Part shown: one piece after another, positions 1 through 11,600 of the stretch
How the letters are laid out: each line of letters begins with the position of its first letter
How positions within the stretch are numbered: position 1 is the stretch's first letter
Source of the DNA: Aurelia coerulea
Lineage: Eukaryota; Cnidaria; Scyphozoa; Semaeostomeae; Ulmaridae
DNA length: 64,000 nt
Direction: 5' to 3'
NCBI GenBank assembly: GCA_039566865.1
Contig: CM076961.1
Span: 14,345,501 to 14,409,500, forward strand
The notes under the pieces: generated by a model
Databases searched by the model: none
Seen by the model: the letters and a program-made list of their open reading frames with translations, nothing else
What the model was told of the DNA's origin: nothing
Translations under genes and position numbers: made by a program

Positions 1-265
1 AACATCGGGTAAGTAGATATTAATTTTATACTGTTTCGTTGACTATACTGGAAGAGTTCACTTCGCTAGGAATTAAAGTAGAAAGAGTGCAATTTAGCAG
101 TTCAAACTTTGTATTTAAACACTGCGGCAAACATGAGACCAGACATTTGCTAAGTCTTATCCAACTCCGGGATGACTACACTTTCGAAAACCTTTTTAAA
201 TTCATATTGCTCAGGTAGAGGGACGACTGCACTTTAGCGGACCAGCTTTATGTCATATCGCTCGG

Positions 266-380
266 AACTTACCCCAACTAACCCGAACTTACCCTAACTA
301 ACCATGACTAACCCTAGCTAACCCTAACTTACCCTAAACCCCTTTTCCAAAACCTAACCCTGACTCTAACCCTTACCCCA
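266..380. repeat. Degenerate telomere-like (CCCTAA-type) tract
   Basis: Runs of CTAACC, CTTACC and ACCCTAA-like words follow one another for about 110 bases, all in one orientation. They resemble the C-rich strand of the animal telomere repeat but carry many single-base changes (CTAACCC, CTTACCC, CTAACCA). It is most simply an old interstitial telomeric repeat or an unrelated C-rich minisatellite. The rest of 1-740 shows no gene. Confidence 0.55.
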
Positions 381-745
381 AATATATTACTATTTTACGA
401 TTGATACCGAATGCGCTAAAATGAATTTCGCATTTTTGATGGTCAATTTGACTCCCTACAACAAACTGTTGTTTTAAGAGCTCAATTAGCTGTCGGTATC
501 ACTCTTTGACCGATCATATGTCAAATAAAAAGCAGGTTTGCAAATGCAAAGATAAAGAAATGGATAATCGCGTTGCAGTTCTGTTGCAGGCTTCAAATGG
601 TGAAGCTCATTTTGGCGCGCCTGGTGACATTAAAAACTATTCTTGCAAGCATTAAAGATTCTTGTTAGGATCTTGCTAGCGTAAGAATCCAGGATGATAG
701 TTTTTGTCTTCGACCAGTGCAGCTCCTCTAATGGATTATTATCGA

Positions 746-829
746 GCAGCCCAGCCGTTAGCCTGCGCGCAGACCCATTGTCCAAAGGAGGAAAGGGTCT
801 GCGCAACTACGAGCCAAAGCTTGCTGGGC
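746..829. repeat. Short dispersed element with GCAGACCC/GGGTCTGC stem (copy 1)
   Basis: About 80 bases with an internal stem (GCGCAGACCC ... GGGTCTGCGC). Nearly the same sequence lies in reverse orientation at 8,282-8,391, and a diverged relative makes an inverted pair at 45,520-45,780. No open frame is conserved, so it is a short non-autonomous repeat of unknown class. Confidence 0.6.
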
Positions 830-1009
830 CTTCTAGTAATTTATTCTAACGACCTCGTCGATCTAATCCTCCCAATGCAGCATTTTCTATGGCTGTTTGT
901 ATCTTTTTGTTTGGCCTTTCTTGCAAAGCGTTGTTTGTTAGTCAAACAATTGTTTCAAAGACAAGATAGATTAATCATCATCATAATAGCATAAAAGCTC
1001 TACCTTATT

Positions 1010-2403
1010 ACAGGTATGGCAGCTATAAAACAAACTAAACTAACGCATAATATTAAATACAACCCGATAAAAGAAAAAAAGAAAACTTGAACAAGAGACT
1101 GAGCTAAATAAAAAAAGAAATGAACTAAAAAGTATCAAATAAAGCTACGTGAAATGTAAAATAGCAGCCAGAAAAAAAGCGAGAATGTGTTTAGATGTCT
1201 TGGAACACCCAGGCTGGGCCTAGGTAACAATATGAAGCGAGTCTCTCAGCTTGTTAGCATCAATAATAAACTCAGCCAGGCATCTAAGAACTGCAGTGTT
1301 TTCGCTACTCATAATATTGGAAAACTGTATCTTTGGGTCTAAGGGCTCGACATTTGCAGTTAACAGTAGGTCAATTCTTAAGTTATCATATGCTGGGCAC
1401 ATTGTCAAAAAGTGAAATTCGTCTTCGACTAGGTTTAACTGGCACATTTTGCATAGACGTTGTTCCACTTGTAGGCCTTTGTGCCTCCCCACCTCAATCA
1501 AAAGTGTATGGTCACTACATCTGAACTTACTCAGTGCTTTTCTATGTTCGAAAGTTAGGTCTTTAGTCAAAAAGGTTTCTAGTTTAAAATTAGATTTAAA
1601 TGTCTTATAAGTTCGTAGTTTACTGTTCCGATCAGAGTTTAGACAGGCTAAGGATATTTCAGAATGCCAAAATTTCTTAAAAAGTGCTGCTGATTCGTAC
1701 TTTAACTTTCTACATACTTCCTTTTCAGAGAAACTGGAAGGGTTATTCCAAATTGATGATAGGCCAAGCAGATTCAGTGTTGTTTTAACAGTAGTTAACC
1801 AGTTCGATAAATTATCTGGTAGAGAAGTAGATTCTAGGAATGCCTTTTTTACCAAAGTGTTATCATCTATTTGCACGATTCTGTGCCAGAATTTTATGAC
1901 CCGTAGAATACTGTTTAATGTTGAAGGGGTGGCACCTAAATCACCGTATACAGCTAAGGTTGAAGTGTTTCGCTTCAAGCCTAGAATTAGTTTCGAAAAT
2001 TTTAATTTAGGCTTTTCAGTAGGTGAGTCTAATAAGTATTTGCAGAAGAGATTAGGGTCTTTTGAAATAGATCTTAACTGGTGATGGGAAAGCACTCCCC
2101 ATACTTCACTGCCATAAAGTCATAAAGTACTATAGGTTGTATAAGTTTGTCAAATAGATTCATAGACGTTGATACTCCTAGACTGAATTTGAAAACAGTG
2201 TCTACGAGAGGGTGCATTGCCTTACTTGCCTTATCTTTAAGTGTTTGGATAGCATTAGAGAAAGAGCCACTTATAGAGAACGTAATGCCAAGATAGCTGA
2301 ATTCTTTCACCATCTCAAGAGGTTGGCCTAGGTACGAGAATTTGTTATCTGTGATCAGTTTGCCCGATGGATTAAATACCATTGTCTTACTCTTTTTTGA
2401 CGC
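1010..2403 (-). mobile_element. 5'-truncated LINE remnant (RT thumb to C-terminal zinc knuckle)
   Basis: Read on the minus strand, 2,382-2,074 encodes the end of a reverse transcriptase. It has the NPSGKL and YLGITFSISG words typical of the region after the catalytic site. After one frameshift near 2,074-2,095 the frame continues from 2,095 to 1,220. That part ends in a Cys-x2-Cys ... His-x4-Cys knuckle (CKMCQ ... HFLTMC), as in the C-termini of many non-LTR elements. The tail to about 1,010 looks like 3' UTR. The palm and endonuclease are missing, so the copy is dead. The clade cannot be fixed from this fragment. Confidence 0.85.
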
Positions 2404-2479
2404 ACGGTAGTGAAGTCATAGGGGTGGTGGGCATTTTCCTGTTTACAAAATCCTTTATGTCATGGGGTGAAGGACGTGA

Positions 2480-2620
2480 TGAAGTCCACATCAAGCCTTG
2501 CAACAACGCGAGTTCAAAGCTGGTCGTTCAGCGGAGGCCCTCCTGAGGTGTATGACATCTCAAAGGTCAAACGCTCCAGCGGTTTGAGCACGCGCGGCCA
2601 CTCTACGGAAAGAACGAATC
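2480..2620 (+). promoter_or_regulatory. GC-richer 5' UTR/promoter-proximal block of the creatine kinase gene (inferred)
   Basis: This block is clearly richer in G, C and CpG than its surroundings. It runs straight into the proposed first coding exon, whose ATG at 2,621 has A at -3 and G at +4 and an in-frame TGA upstream at 2,585. No TATA box is evident. Assignment as 5' UTR is inference. Confidence 0.4.
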
Positions 2621-2681
2621 ATGGTCGCGGAGCCTGCGCGCTCAAAATGCTGGATGAAAAACTGCATTCAACGAGAGAAAG
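2621..2681 (+). CDS. Creatine kinase exon 1 (proposed start)
   Basis: ATG in good context, an in-frame stop 36 bases upstream, 20 codons plus one base, then donor G|GTACGT. The phase (one base carried over) is exactly what exon 2 needs. The peptide begins [11 protein letters not shown] and is basic, with no recognised motif. A mitochondrial presequence is possible but not shown. Chosen by position and splice logic, not homology. Confidence 0.45.
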
Positions 2682-5600
2682 GTACGTCTCTCATCTTTGA
2701 TCAAGAAGTTTATCAACTTACTTTTTCGTAGCTGCTTAAAATCAATTTTCAATTCAAGCCTTGCATTTTTTAAACTTTCTGTGCATTTTATTTGAATCAT
2801 AGGCTAGCCGATTTTGCTTCAAAAGTAGGCCTAGACTTTTAATTTGTTCAGCAATAGTCTGAATTCAATGTTTTGTTCGGACTAGACCTCTAAGTTGACT
2901 TGTGCAAAGCACATTGATCTTGAGGTTTGCGCTAAATTGTGAATAATAAACTTCTGGAAAATAGAGGGACTGCAGCTGAGAACAGGCCGAGATTGGAAAA
3001 TATAATGTGTTTGGCATGGCAGCCACCTTGCTCGCCTGTGTTGATGCATCATTTCACAGAATGAGATTGGTTGGTAAGGGAAATTTCTCCAACAAAATGA
3101 ACTCTTTGAGTGCAGTAATTAGCCCAATGACGTTCCCATCAAAATTATTTCAAAAAGCTCTTTGTTAGCATTTTTTCAAGATTATTGTTAGTTTTCTAAG
3201 AACTTTTAGGCAGCTGATCAGTCAAGTAGAACAACAATCGAAGAGTTTTCAAGAAACCAATAAATTTTCCCACCCAGTACTGAAAGTCTCTTTTAGCTTT
3301 CAGTAAACAGTTGAAATTAGCAGATCATGGGTACCAAAGGTTTTTGCAGTTTCTCCGCATCCTTCTTACATGTTCGTTGTATTCATTGATAGGTAACTTC
3401 CCAAGCATTTCGTGAGTTTTACCAGAATACAGCGCCAGTATGCGAATTACCTTCTCAGACAAAATAAACAAGTTTTTTGAGCAGTATCCAAGTTCTCAGT
3501 CGAGGTTCTTACTGGTTTAGTTCTTAGTTGAATTCTTGAAAAGAGTTTCTTATTAACACTAGCACTGTTTAATCATGCTGAAAACGGATTACACGTTTTT
3601 TTATAAGAAACTGGTTTATAAGAAAATAGTACTACGATGACCAAAAATTTAAGAAACTCTAGTACTACGCTCAAGAACAGTTAAGAAACTCTAAAACGTT
3701 ATATCTGTATGTCTCTCTTATTCTATGTCTCTCTAACAAAGGTGCCTCCGTCTTTTCTTGACTTTTAACTGCAAAATTGGTAAATTTTTGCCTTGATGTG
3801 CATGGCTTCTTCTTGATGACAATGTCAATGCAAAATGGAAGCCCTTTCTCGAGAAGAAGGCTCAACTTCGAACAATACCGCAATTTTAGGCCCAAACAAA
3901 TAAGAAACTAATTAAGAAACTTTTACTACTAAAACACCGAAATTTTCATGCGAAATTAAGAAACTTTTAGTACCAAATGCTGATCCAAGTTTCTCATAAT
4001 AAAAAAACGTGTATTTCGTGATTAATTTGATTGCTTGTGTGTTTAATTAGATTGTTTGTTCTCCACTGAAAAATCTTCAAGCAAAGACTAAACATTTCCT
4101 GCACGCCAATTTTTGATGGTTGCTTCCTCAGACTGCATTCTGTAACGTAACATTACAGCATATTTACTCATATTTCGAGGAAGGTGCAATAAAATTGCAC
4201 TGATCTTCCTTTGCATTCTCATGGCATAATTTGGAAAATTTCACAATAAAAATCATTAAGCCCGTGCGTCACTTCTAAGGTCCTTTGATTATACTTACAG
4301 TTAGGTCCCATTGTCGAGAGTAAGTCCCAAGGGCGTTTAAACAATTTTGGAGGCCCTCGGGTGTATGCTGACGACCTTATTCTCCTTTCCCACTGTGATC
4401 CAGCTCTTTAGAAATCGTGGAATTAATCCCAAAAAATGAAAATACGAGTATACACTATTTAAGGGTTTCATCATGGCGAAGAGACATTGAGCTATTCGAT
4501 AAAACAAAAATTTCTTAAATCCGTCTTATAAATCCAGAGATATGATTTTTTAAAGTTTGACTAAATTGCGAACTGTTGTTTACATTGCAATTTCCGGCCT
4601 TTTGTTTGTTGTATCGTTGAAAACCCAGAAATTCAAGTTCTTGTATCTCTTCAATAAATGCACCGATTTTTTGAAACTTTTTTTTGTCTTACAGATAAAC
4701 ACCTAAGCTATCTAAAAATACAAAGCTTTTTTTAAAATCTCAAGCTGGTATATCAATATTTGTCAAAATGGCGTATGACCTTTATAAGCACGAAAACCAG
4801 GCAAATTATCAACATTCCGTCTGTTATAGTGAAAACAAAAAATCTAACTAAATCTAACTCTTCGAAAAAAATATTAAAATTGAATATGATGTCTTGAGAG
4901 AATTTTTGCCAAAGGATTCGTACAGCTTCGTACAGGAAAAAAAGTTATCACACATTTGGTATGGTAGGTCCTTTTCAGTTTGTGTTTGGTTATGGTAGTA
5001 CTCACTGAAACCTTGACGACCAACTGTTGATAAAGATCTCGTTCTGGTATAACATTTTCATGCTTCTTGTCTGTCGACTCGGTTTTTATCTTTATCTTGA
5101 TTCCATAGTCAATGAAAATGTTAACTGAGTCTTCAAGGGCTTCGGTATGGTAGGGAAGAGGCGTCAATAGTCCGGATATGCTTGTGGCGACTTTTATTGG
5201 AACATAACTACTGCCTACATTCCCCTATCACTACTTTTCCATTCACTTATTCGCCTTAAATGCCTCTTTGTTTAAGGCAAGGCAACTTTACCTCGTTATT
5301 TCAAAATATATATTCAACTTTTAAACTTTGATAGTACGCATAGAGAGTGTCTACAGCTCACCATACTGTATATGGGATGCAGGGAGTGCTCAAATTAGAG
5401 GATGACGCAACTTTACATAAACTGATATGAAACTGCAAAACAATAAAAAAAATTTTCTCGTAACTATGACTGACCCAAGCCAAGCCTGTATGTTTCACTT
5501 GCCTCATTGAGAAGCAGAATTTTTTCTATGTTAATTTCCAAGTCAATTCCTACCACAAAATAAAACAATGACTGTTAAAACACAAAACTGTTGGCCTGTA

Positions 5601-8600
5601 GTCTTTAAACCATTCCAATAGCTATGTGTCACAAAATCAATCACGTTTATCACAACGAATGGCGAGCTTTATGATTTCATAGTTGAAAACGGTGATTTAA
5701 AGGATAAAAGTACGAAGTAGAACACGAAATATACTGCGAAATTCAAGGATCTAGCTGATAAACTGATAGAGGAAAGGGGGGCTGAAGGAAGATGCATATA
5801 AAATTCAATTAGTACTCCAAAAATTGTATCAAGTTAAAGTCAAGGATGAAGCCTGGCGTGTAAAAGAAAGAGTGTTCAGTGATGAAGTAGATGAACGAGT
5901 TAAAAAACGTAGCCGACCAAGATCAGGCAGTCAATTATCATTAAAGTGAGGTGATCGATACACTAAACCGAGAAGAGGCCTTGTCAAGGACATGTACAAT
6001 GAGAATTAGATTATCGACCAAAAACTAAATACTTTAGAGACACAAGCTTTACTCAAGTAAAGCTAAGATAGTTGAAAGTAGTTTGCATAAACACTGTTCG
6101 TATGAAGAACAGTTCAATCATGTACAAAGCCAAAAATCATTGCCAAAAAATCAACTTTAAACCAAAAGGGCCTATCATACCAAATGTGTGATAACTTTTT
6201 TTCCTGTACGAAGCTGTACGAATCCTTTGGTAGAAATTCTCTCAAGACATCATATTCAATTGTGATATTTTTTTTGAAGAGTTAGATTTAGTTAGATTTT
6301 TTGTTTTCACTATAACAAACGGAATTTTGATAATTTGCCTGGTTTTTGTGCTTAAAAAGGTCATACACCATTTTGACAAATATTGATATACCAACTTGAG
6401 ATTTTGCAAATAGCTTTGTATTTTTAGATAGCTTAGGTGTTTATCTGTAAAATAAAAAAGAGTGTCAAAAAATCGCTGCATTTGTTGAAGAGTTACAAGA
6501 ACTTGAATGTATGGGTTTTCAACGATGACACAAACAAAAGGCCGGAAATTGCAATGTAAACAACAGTTCGCAATTTAGTCAAACTTTAAAAAATCATATC
6601 TCTGGATTTATGAGTCGGATTTAAGAAATTTTTGTTTTATCGAATAGCTCAATGTCTCTTCGCCATAATGAAACCCTCAAATAGTGTATACTCGTATTTT
6701 CATTTTTTGGGATTAATTCCCTGTCTGGATCACAGTGCTGTTTTGACAAGTTCTTTTGAATTCGTCACAGCAGTGATTCAGCAATCTTGCTTTTGAAATA
6801 GTGTTCTAGAATTTTCAAAGGTCCTTGTTATGTTTGAAGAATGAAAACATTATGGAGGGGCTTTTGCTCAAACCGGAAGGAATAGACCTACCTACCTACC
6901 TACCTACCTACCTATATAGAGACATAGGAATCAGGAATGTTGTAACAATAGACATTATTCGTACACACAATTGACACAATTAATGAAGCATCTGAGATAT
7001 TTACAGGCATTGTTAATGTATACAATCAAAACAATTCTGACATATTTGGGCTAACAATCAAATTTGGCGTGGTTGCCAATTGACATTTCTTCATTACGGC
7101 TAATTGACTACTTGCTTCTGTCATTTATCGAGGTGCCAACTCATTACAAGGCAATCTTCAAAAATTTGACCTCTTTGACCTGGCACACTGCCCTTACTGT
7201 TTTAAATCTTCGATATCAATAACTGTTAACAAGGGAACCTACCAACCCATATCATACTATCAAGAAGCAAGTGTGGCACTGTTATAGTGGCAACTCTTGT
7301 CAGGATAAAGTAAACAATTTGTCAATATTTTCGGCTATCCTTTCGTTTCACTCAGGCAGACTCAATTGAAAAATTGACTCTGACTCAGGCCAGTAAGAAG
7401 CACCTTGAACTTGGAGGGGGCACGGCATTTCAATGGCACTTTTTTCGTAAGAAGGGTACTTTGATATGCATCAGATTTTTGATGGTAAAAATGTGATATA
7501 TAGAAGAAAATAGTGTGAATGCTGATAGATATCCGATTTCCTTCGCAATGAAACAAGGTGAGAAGTAAACACAACTAAATCACAAAGTAAATTGTAACAA
7601 AATTAAGCGACTTTCTGTTCGCATTGTTCTTGAATAGGAGCACATCTCGAGACAAGAATAGCACATTTTGGTTTGTTGCAAAATCTTGGAGGGCACGTGC
7701 CCCCAGTGCCCCCTGGTTCCTACGTCTCTCGGCTCTCGCTATATCTAATGTAATAGTTGTGATGCATATCAAGAAATCTGGTCTGCTTCATCAAGTGGGC
7801 TCGTCAATAGGCTACAGCCATTTCGATATATGCAATTGCAAATAGATATTCTCTTACTTTGAGGCAAACTATGTGCATAATCTCATTCTTCAAACATGGC
7901 TAATGGGGGCCTTTAATTTTCTTCTTTTGCGTGATTGTTATCAGAAAGAATAGGTTTCCTTCAGGGAAGACATTTCATATTTATCACAGAAGACGCAATG
8001 GACGGACTTGAAAACAACACTAAACCATCATGTGAAACGCGATCTGAGCATGAGACTGTTTGCTATGTATTTTGAAATTAATAAATGTTGTTTCTCGAAT
8101 ATATTCTCGAATACAGTTTCGTCAAAATCTTATATATATTACGACTATTTCTTTTCTGTGGTGCGCCATTTTGATTTCAGTGCGACTGACCACTGGTGCG
8201 AGCACTGGAGTTTCCTGTAGTTGCATAATTACATGGTCTTTTGTGATATTGCATAAATTAAATTCCAGAAATCTAGAATGAGCGGCAAGCTTTGGCTCGT
8301 AGTTGCGCAGACCCTTTCCTCGTTTGGACAATGGGTCTGCACGCACTTTCCTCGTTTGGACAATGGGTCTGCACGCAGGCTACCCAGCCGTTCAATGAAA
8401 GTTTTTTTATTAATTATTATCATCATTTTTTTATCTACAGTATGCAAAAGAAATAAAGATATCTACAATTACAGCTAATTTAAGCCTACTGGCCTACCTA
8501 AAGCCTACCTAGATTTTTTGATGGAAGGAGAACAATCATTGGTGTTATTCACTTCGATGCACCTCCAGAAGTTATCCGAGAAGTTGCACCATTGTCTCTC

Positions 8601-11600
8601 AAAATGTGACCTAATTGTACCATTTTTGTATAACATTGTGCATCATTAATGTATCAAGGAAATTATAACATTCTGTTTTTTTTTCAGCTGTAGTTCATAC
8701 GAATCCAGCAGCTAAAAAGTAAGTATATTTCTGATAACTCTTAAATGGTATGTTGCAACCAGCGTGCTTTGCACGTGTCCTCTCTTCTATGTTGCCATTT
8801 TCAAAACATGGCAAGCGCCAAGCATACTGGCTGAAACAGACTCTTAAAACCCCGTTTGTACGATTAAAGCAGCAACAAGTTTTGCTCCTGTAAAAAGACC
8901 GCAGTAGTTTTTGTTGTTTTTTATACCTAGTTAACTTAAAAAAACTACCGTGTGTCCAAGACTGACGTACACGTTTTTTTTTATATAAGAAACTTGGATC
9001 AGCACTTTGTACTAAAAGTTTCTTAATTTCGCATGAAAATTTCGGTGTTTTAGTAGTAAAAGTTTCTTAATTAGTTTCTTATTTTTTGGGCCTAAAATTG
9101 CGGTATTGTTCGAAGTTGAGCCTTCTTCTCGAGAAAGGGCTTCCATTTTGCATTGACATTGTCATCAAGAAGAAGCCATGCACATCAAGGCAAAAATTTA
9201 TCAATTTTGCAGTTAAAAGTCAAGAAAAGACGAATGTACCTTTGTTAGAAAGACATAGAATAAGAGAGACACAAAGAAATAAAGTTTTAGAGTTTCTTAA
9301 CTGTTCTTGAGCGTAGTACTAGAGTTCCTTAATTTTTTGGTCATCGTAGTACTAGTTTCTTATAAACCAGCTTTGGGAGAGGCATTCTAAGCCAATGTAA
9401 AGGTTGGAGTTCTCCAAAATTTTCCTGGACGCGACATTAACACAAATTATCAGCGAATTTTCAAAGTTTCCATGTTGGGGGCGGGGGCAGGCAAAACCTG
9501 AATTGCGAGAAGAGTTCTAAGACAAAGGAGAGGTTCTTCACGCAGAACTGTTTTGAGAACTGGTAATTCGTATTATCAAATATTCTAATTTGGCACTGGC
9601 AAACATTGGATCCAAGAGCTCTCCTAAGCCCAATTAAACTATCCGATTTCCCAAAAAATTTCCTTGGGATGCTACTCTGAAAAAATGTTACAACATTGTC
9701 AAAATCCCAATTCAGTGCTGGCAAACATAGGGTCATGAAAGGCATTCTAAGCAAAAATAGGGAGTGTCCTCAATAATTTTCCTGGGGGCTTCGCCCCCAG
9801 CGTCCTCGTAGCTATTAGGCCTACCGACAGTACGTTCATAATACATTCTTGCCTTTTTCTATCAGCTGCTGAATATAAATAGTTTTGAAATCTGATATAC
9901 AATGACCTTACTATTTATGTCAGGTCTAAGTCTTCTAGCGAAATGCCTGAGAACAAAAGCATTTCCTCCGACTCGGAAAATTTACGGCTTGCCCCCCCCC
10001 CCGCCCCCCCCACTCAAAAAGCTGAATTTCCGCCACTGGTTGTGACAATACTAAGGCCACTGGATGTCGATGTCACCAAATATAATCTTAATGGAGCCAA
10101 ATGTAATAGCGGATGTACCCGAGCGGTCTGACAAAGAAAGTCAATCAGCAAAGACAACTACTAATTATATCTTCATTCGTTTCTTTCATATTTTCTTTGA
10201 GTATTCCGTTGAACGTATATATGTAGATATATTACTGTCACCAAATGTGAACTCGATGTTTGTGGTTCGGCGAGGTGACTTACGTCCCTGCCATTGAACC
10301 TTGAAGACTTCGTTACTCTCAAACAAACATGCTTTAAAATCAAATACAGACAATAGTTGCTCTGCGACTGTCAAAACAAAGGATTTGATTGGTTGATTCG
10401 TGATCTTAATGTGTCAAACTGATGTCAAAGATAAACAATATTGCAACAAAAGAGTATGTTCTGGGGAATATTCTGCAACGAGATGCAAAGGAATCCTTCA
10501 GTCTAATTATTCCTGTGATGACTGAAGATCTTAATCCGATCAAAAGATAACTTGTTTCACATTCTTAATTGGAGCCGATACAAATATAAATGAACCCAGC
10601 AACTGTGGACTTTCGCAACTTTTTTTATCTAAGTTTAATTGGTTCCTAGGCGTTACCTCTACTCTTGCATTCTGTGTCACGTTTTCTTTTTCTAAGGCTA
10701 AAGTAATTCTGTTGGCTCATCTTTCAGAGCATCATAAATACAATACAACAAAAAAGCACTACTCAGTCTCTCACAAGCACTGATAGTCCTTGAATAATCT
10801 AACTCCAAAATGTATATAGCCACTGCCTACCGCCTAGCTAGGGCTTCAAACAGCCTCAAATACAAGTAAACACAACATGGACACAAGTACTTTCACAAGC
10901 TACTTGCACCAAGGAAAACTAAAAAGAAAACGGCGAAAAATAGTGGAAAAAGTATCATATATCATTCATAGCAGTATTATCTTTAGCCTGATACCAGACC
11001 CGATTTCAAAAGAAATAGTGGTTACACTTATCTATTTTGAAATTGGGGTCTGGTTATCAGGCTATATTATCTTGTATTTTATCATCAATCATACCAACCC
11101 CGGACTTGTCCTTTATATTTTTGGCCACGACCGCGTATCATCGATGACTTGGTTTTTTGAGTGGTTACAATAAGCTTAATCCAAATCCAAACTGCAGTGC
11201 AACACATTAGAATACATCTCTATGAAACAGAGTATTGATACAGGTGAGCCGGGTGAGCCTAGCAATTTCATTCTCCTTTCTTGAGAACTCCTTTTGTTAT
11301 GTACCGGGTGATTATGTACCGAAAATATTTCGTCATCGTCCAAAATTTGTTTATCCGAAATGCGTTCGTCCAAATGTTTTTGCATTTAATGTATCATGGC
11401 TTGCCTTTCAGATCATTAGGACCTAGCAATGCTGCTGTTGCTCTTGCAGTCGGGTATCCAGACTTGAAAGATCATAGTAATTTCATGTCGAAAGTGCTAA
11501 CACTTGAACTGTACAGGAAACTATGTCTGTTGAAAACTGTCAATGGCTATACCTTGGATCATATTATTCAGACAGGAGTGGATAACCCTGGTCATCCGTA

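Noticed and set aside
704..994. 96-codon open frame on the plus strand
   Set aside because: Overlaps a dispersed short repeat and shows no coding signature.
2467..2700. 77-codon frame in the GC-rich block as a protein of its own
   Set aside because: Different frame from the proposed kinase exon 1, no motif. The block is better explained as 5' UTR plus first exon.
10877..11173. 98-codon plus-strand frame with hydrophobic stretches
   Set aside because: Runs through the TA-flanked hairpin MITE at 10,984-11,064. No splice or homology support.
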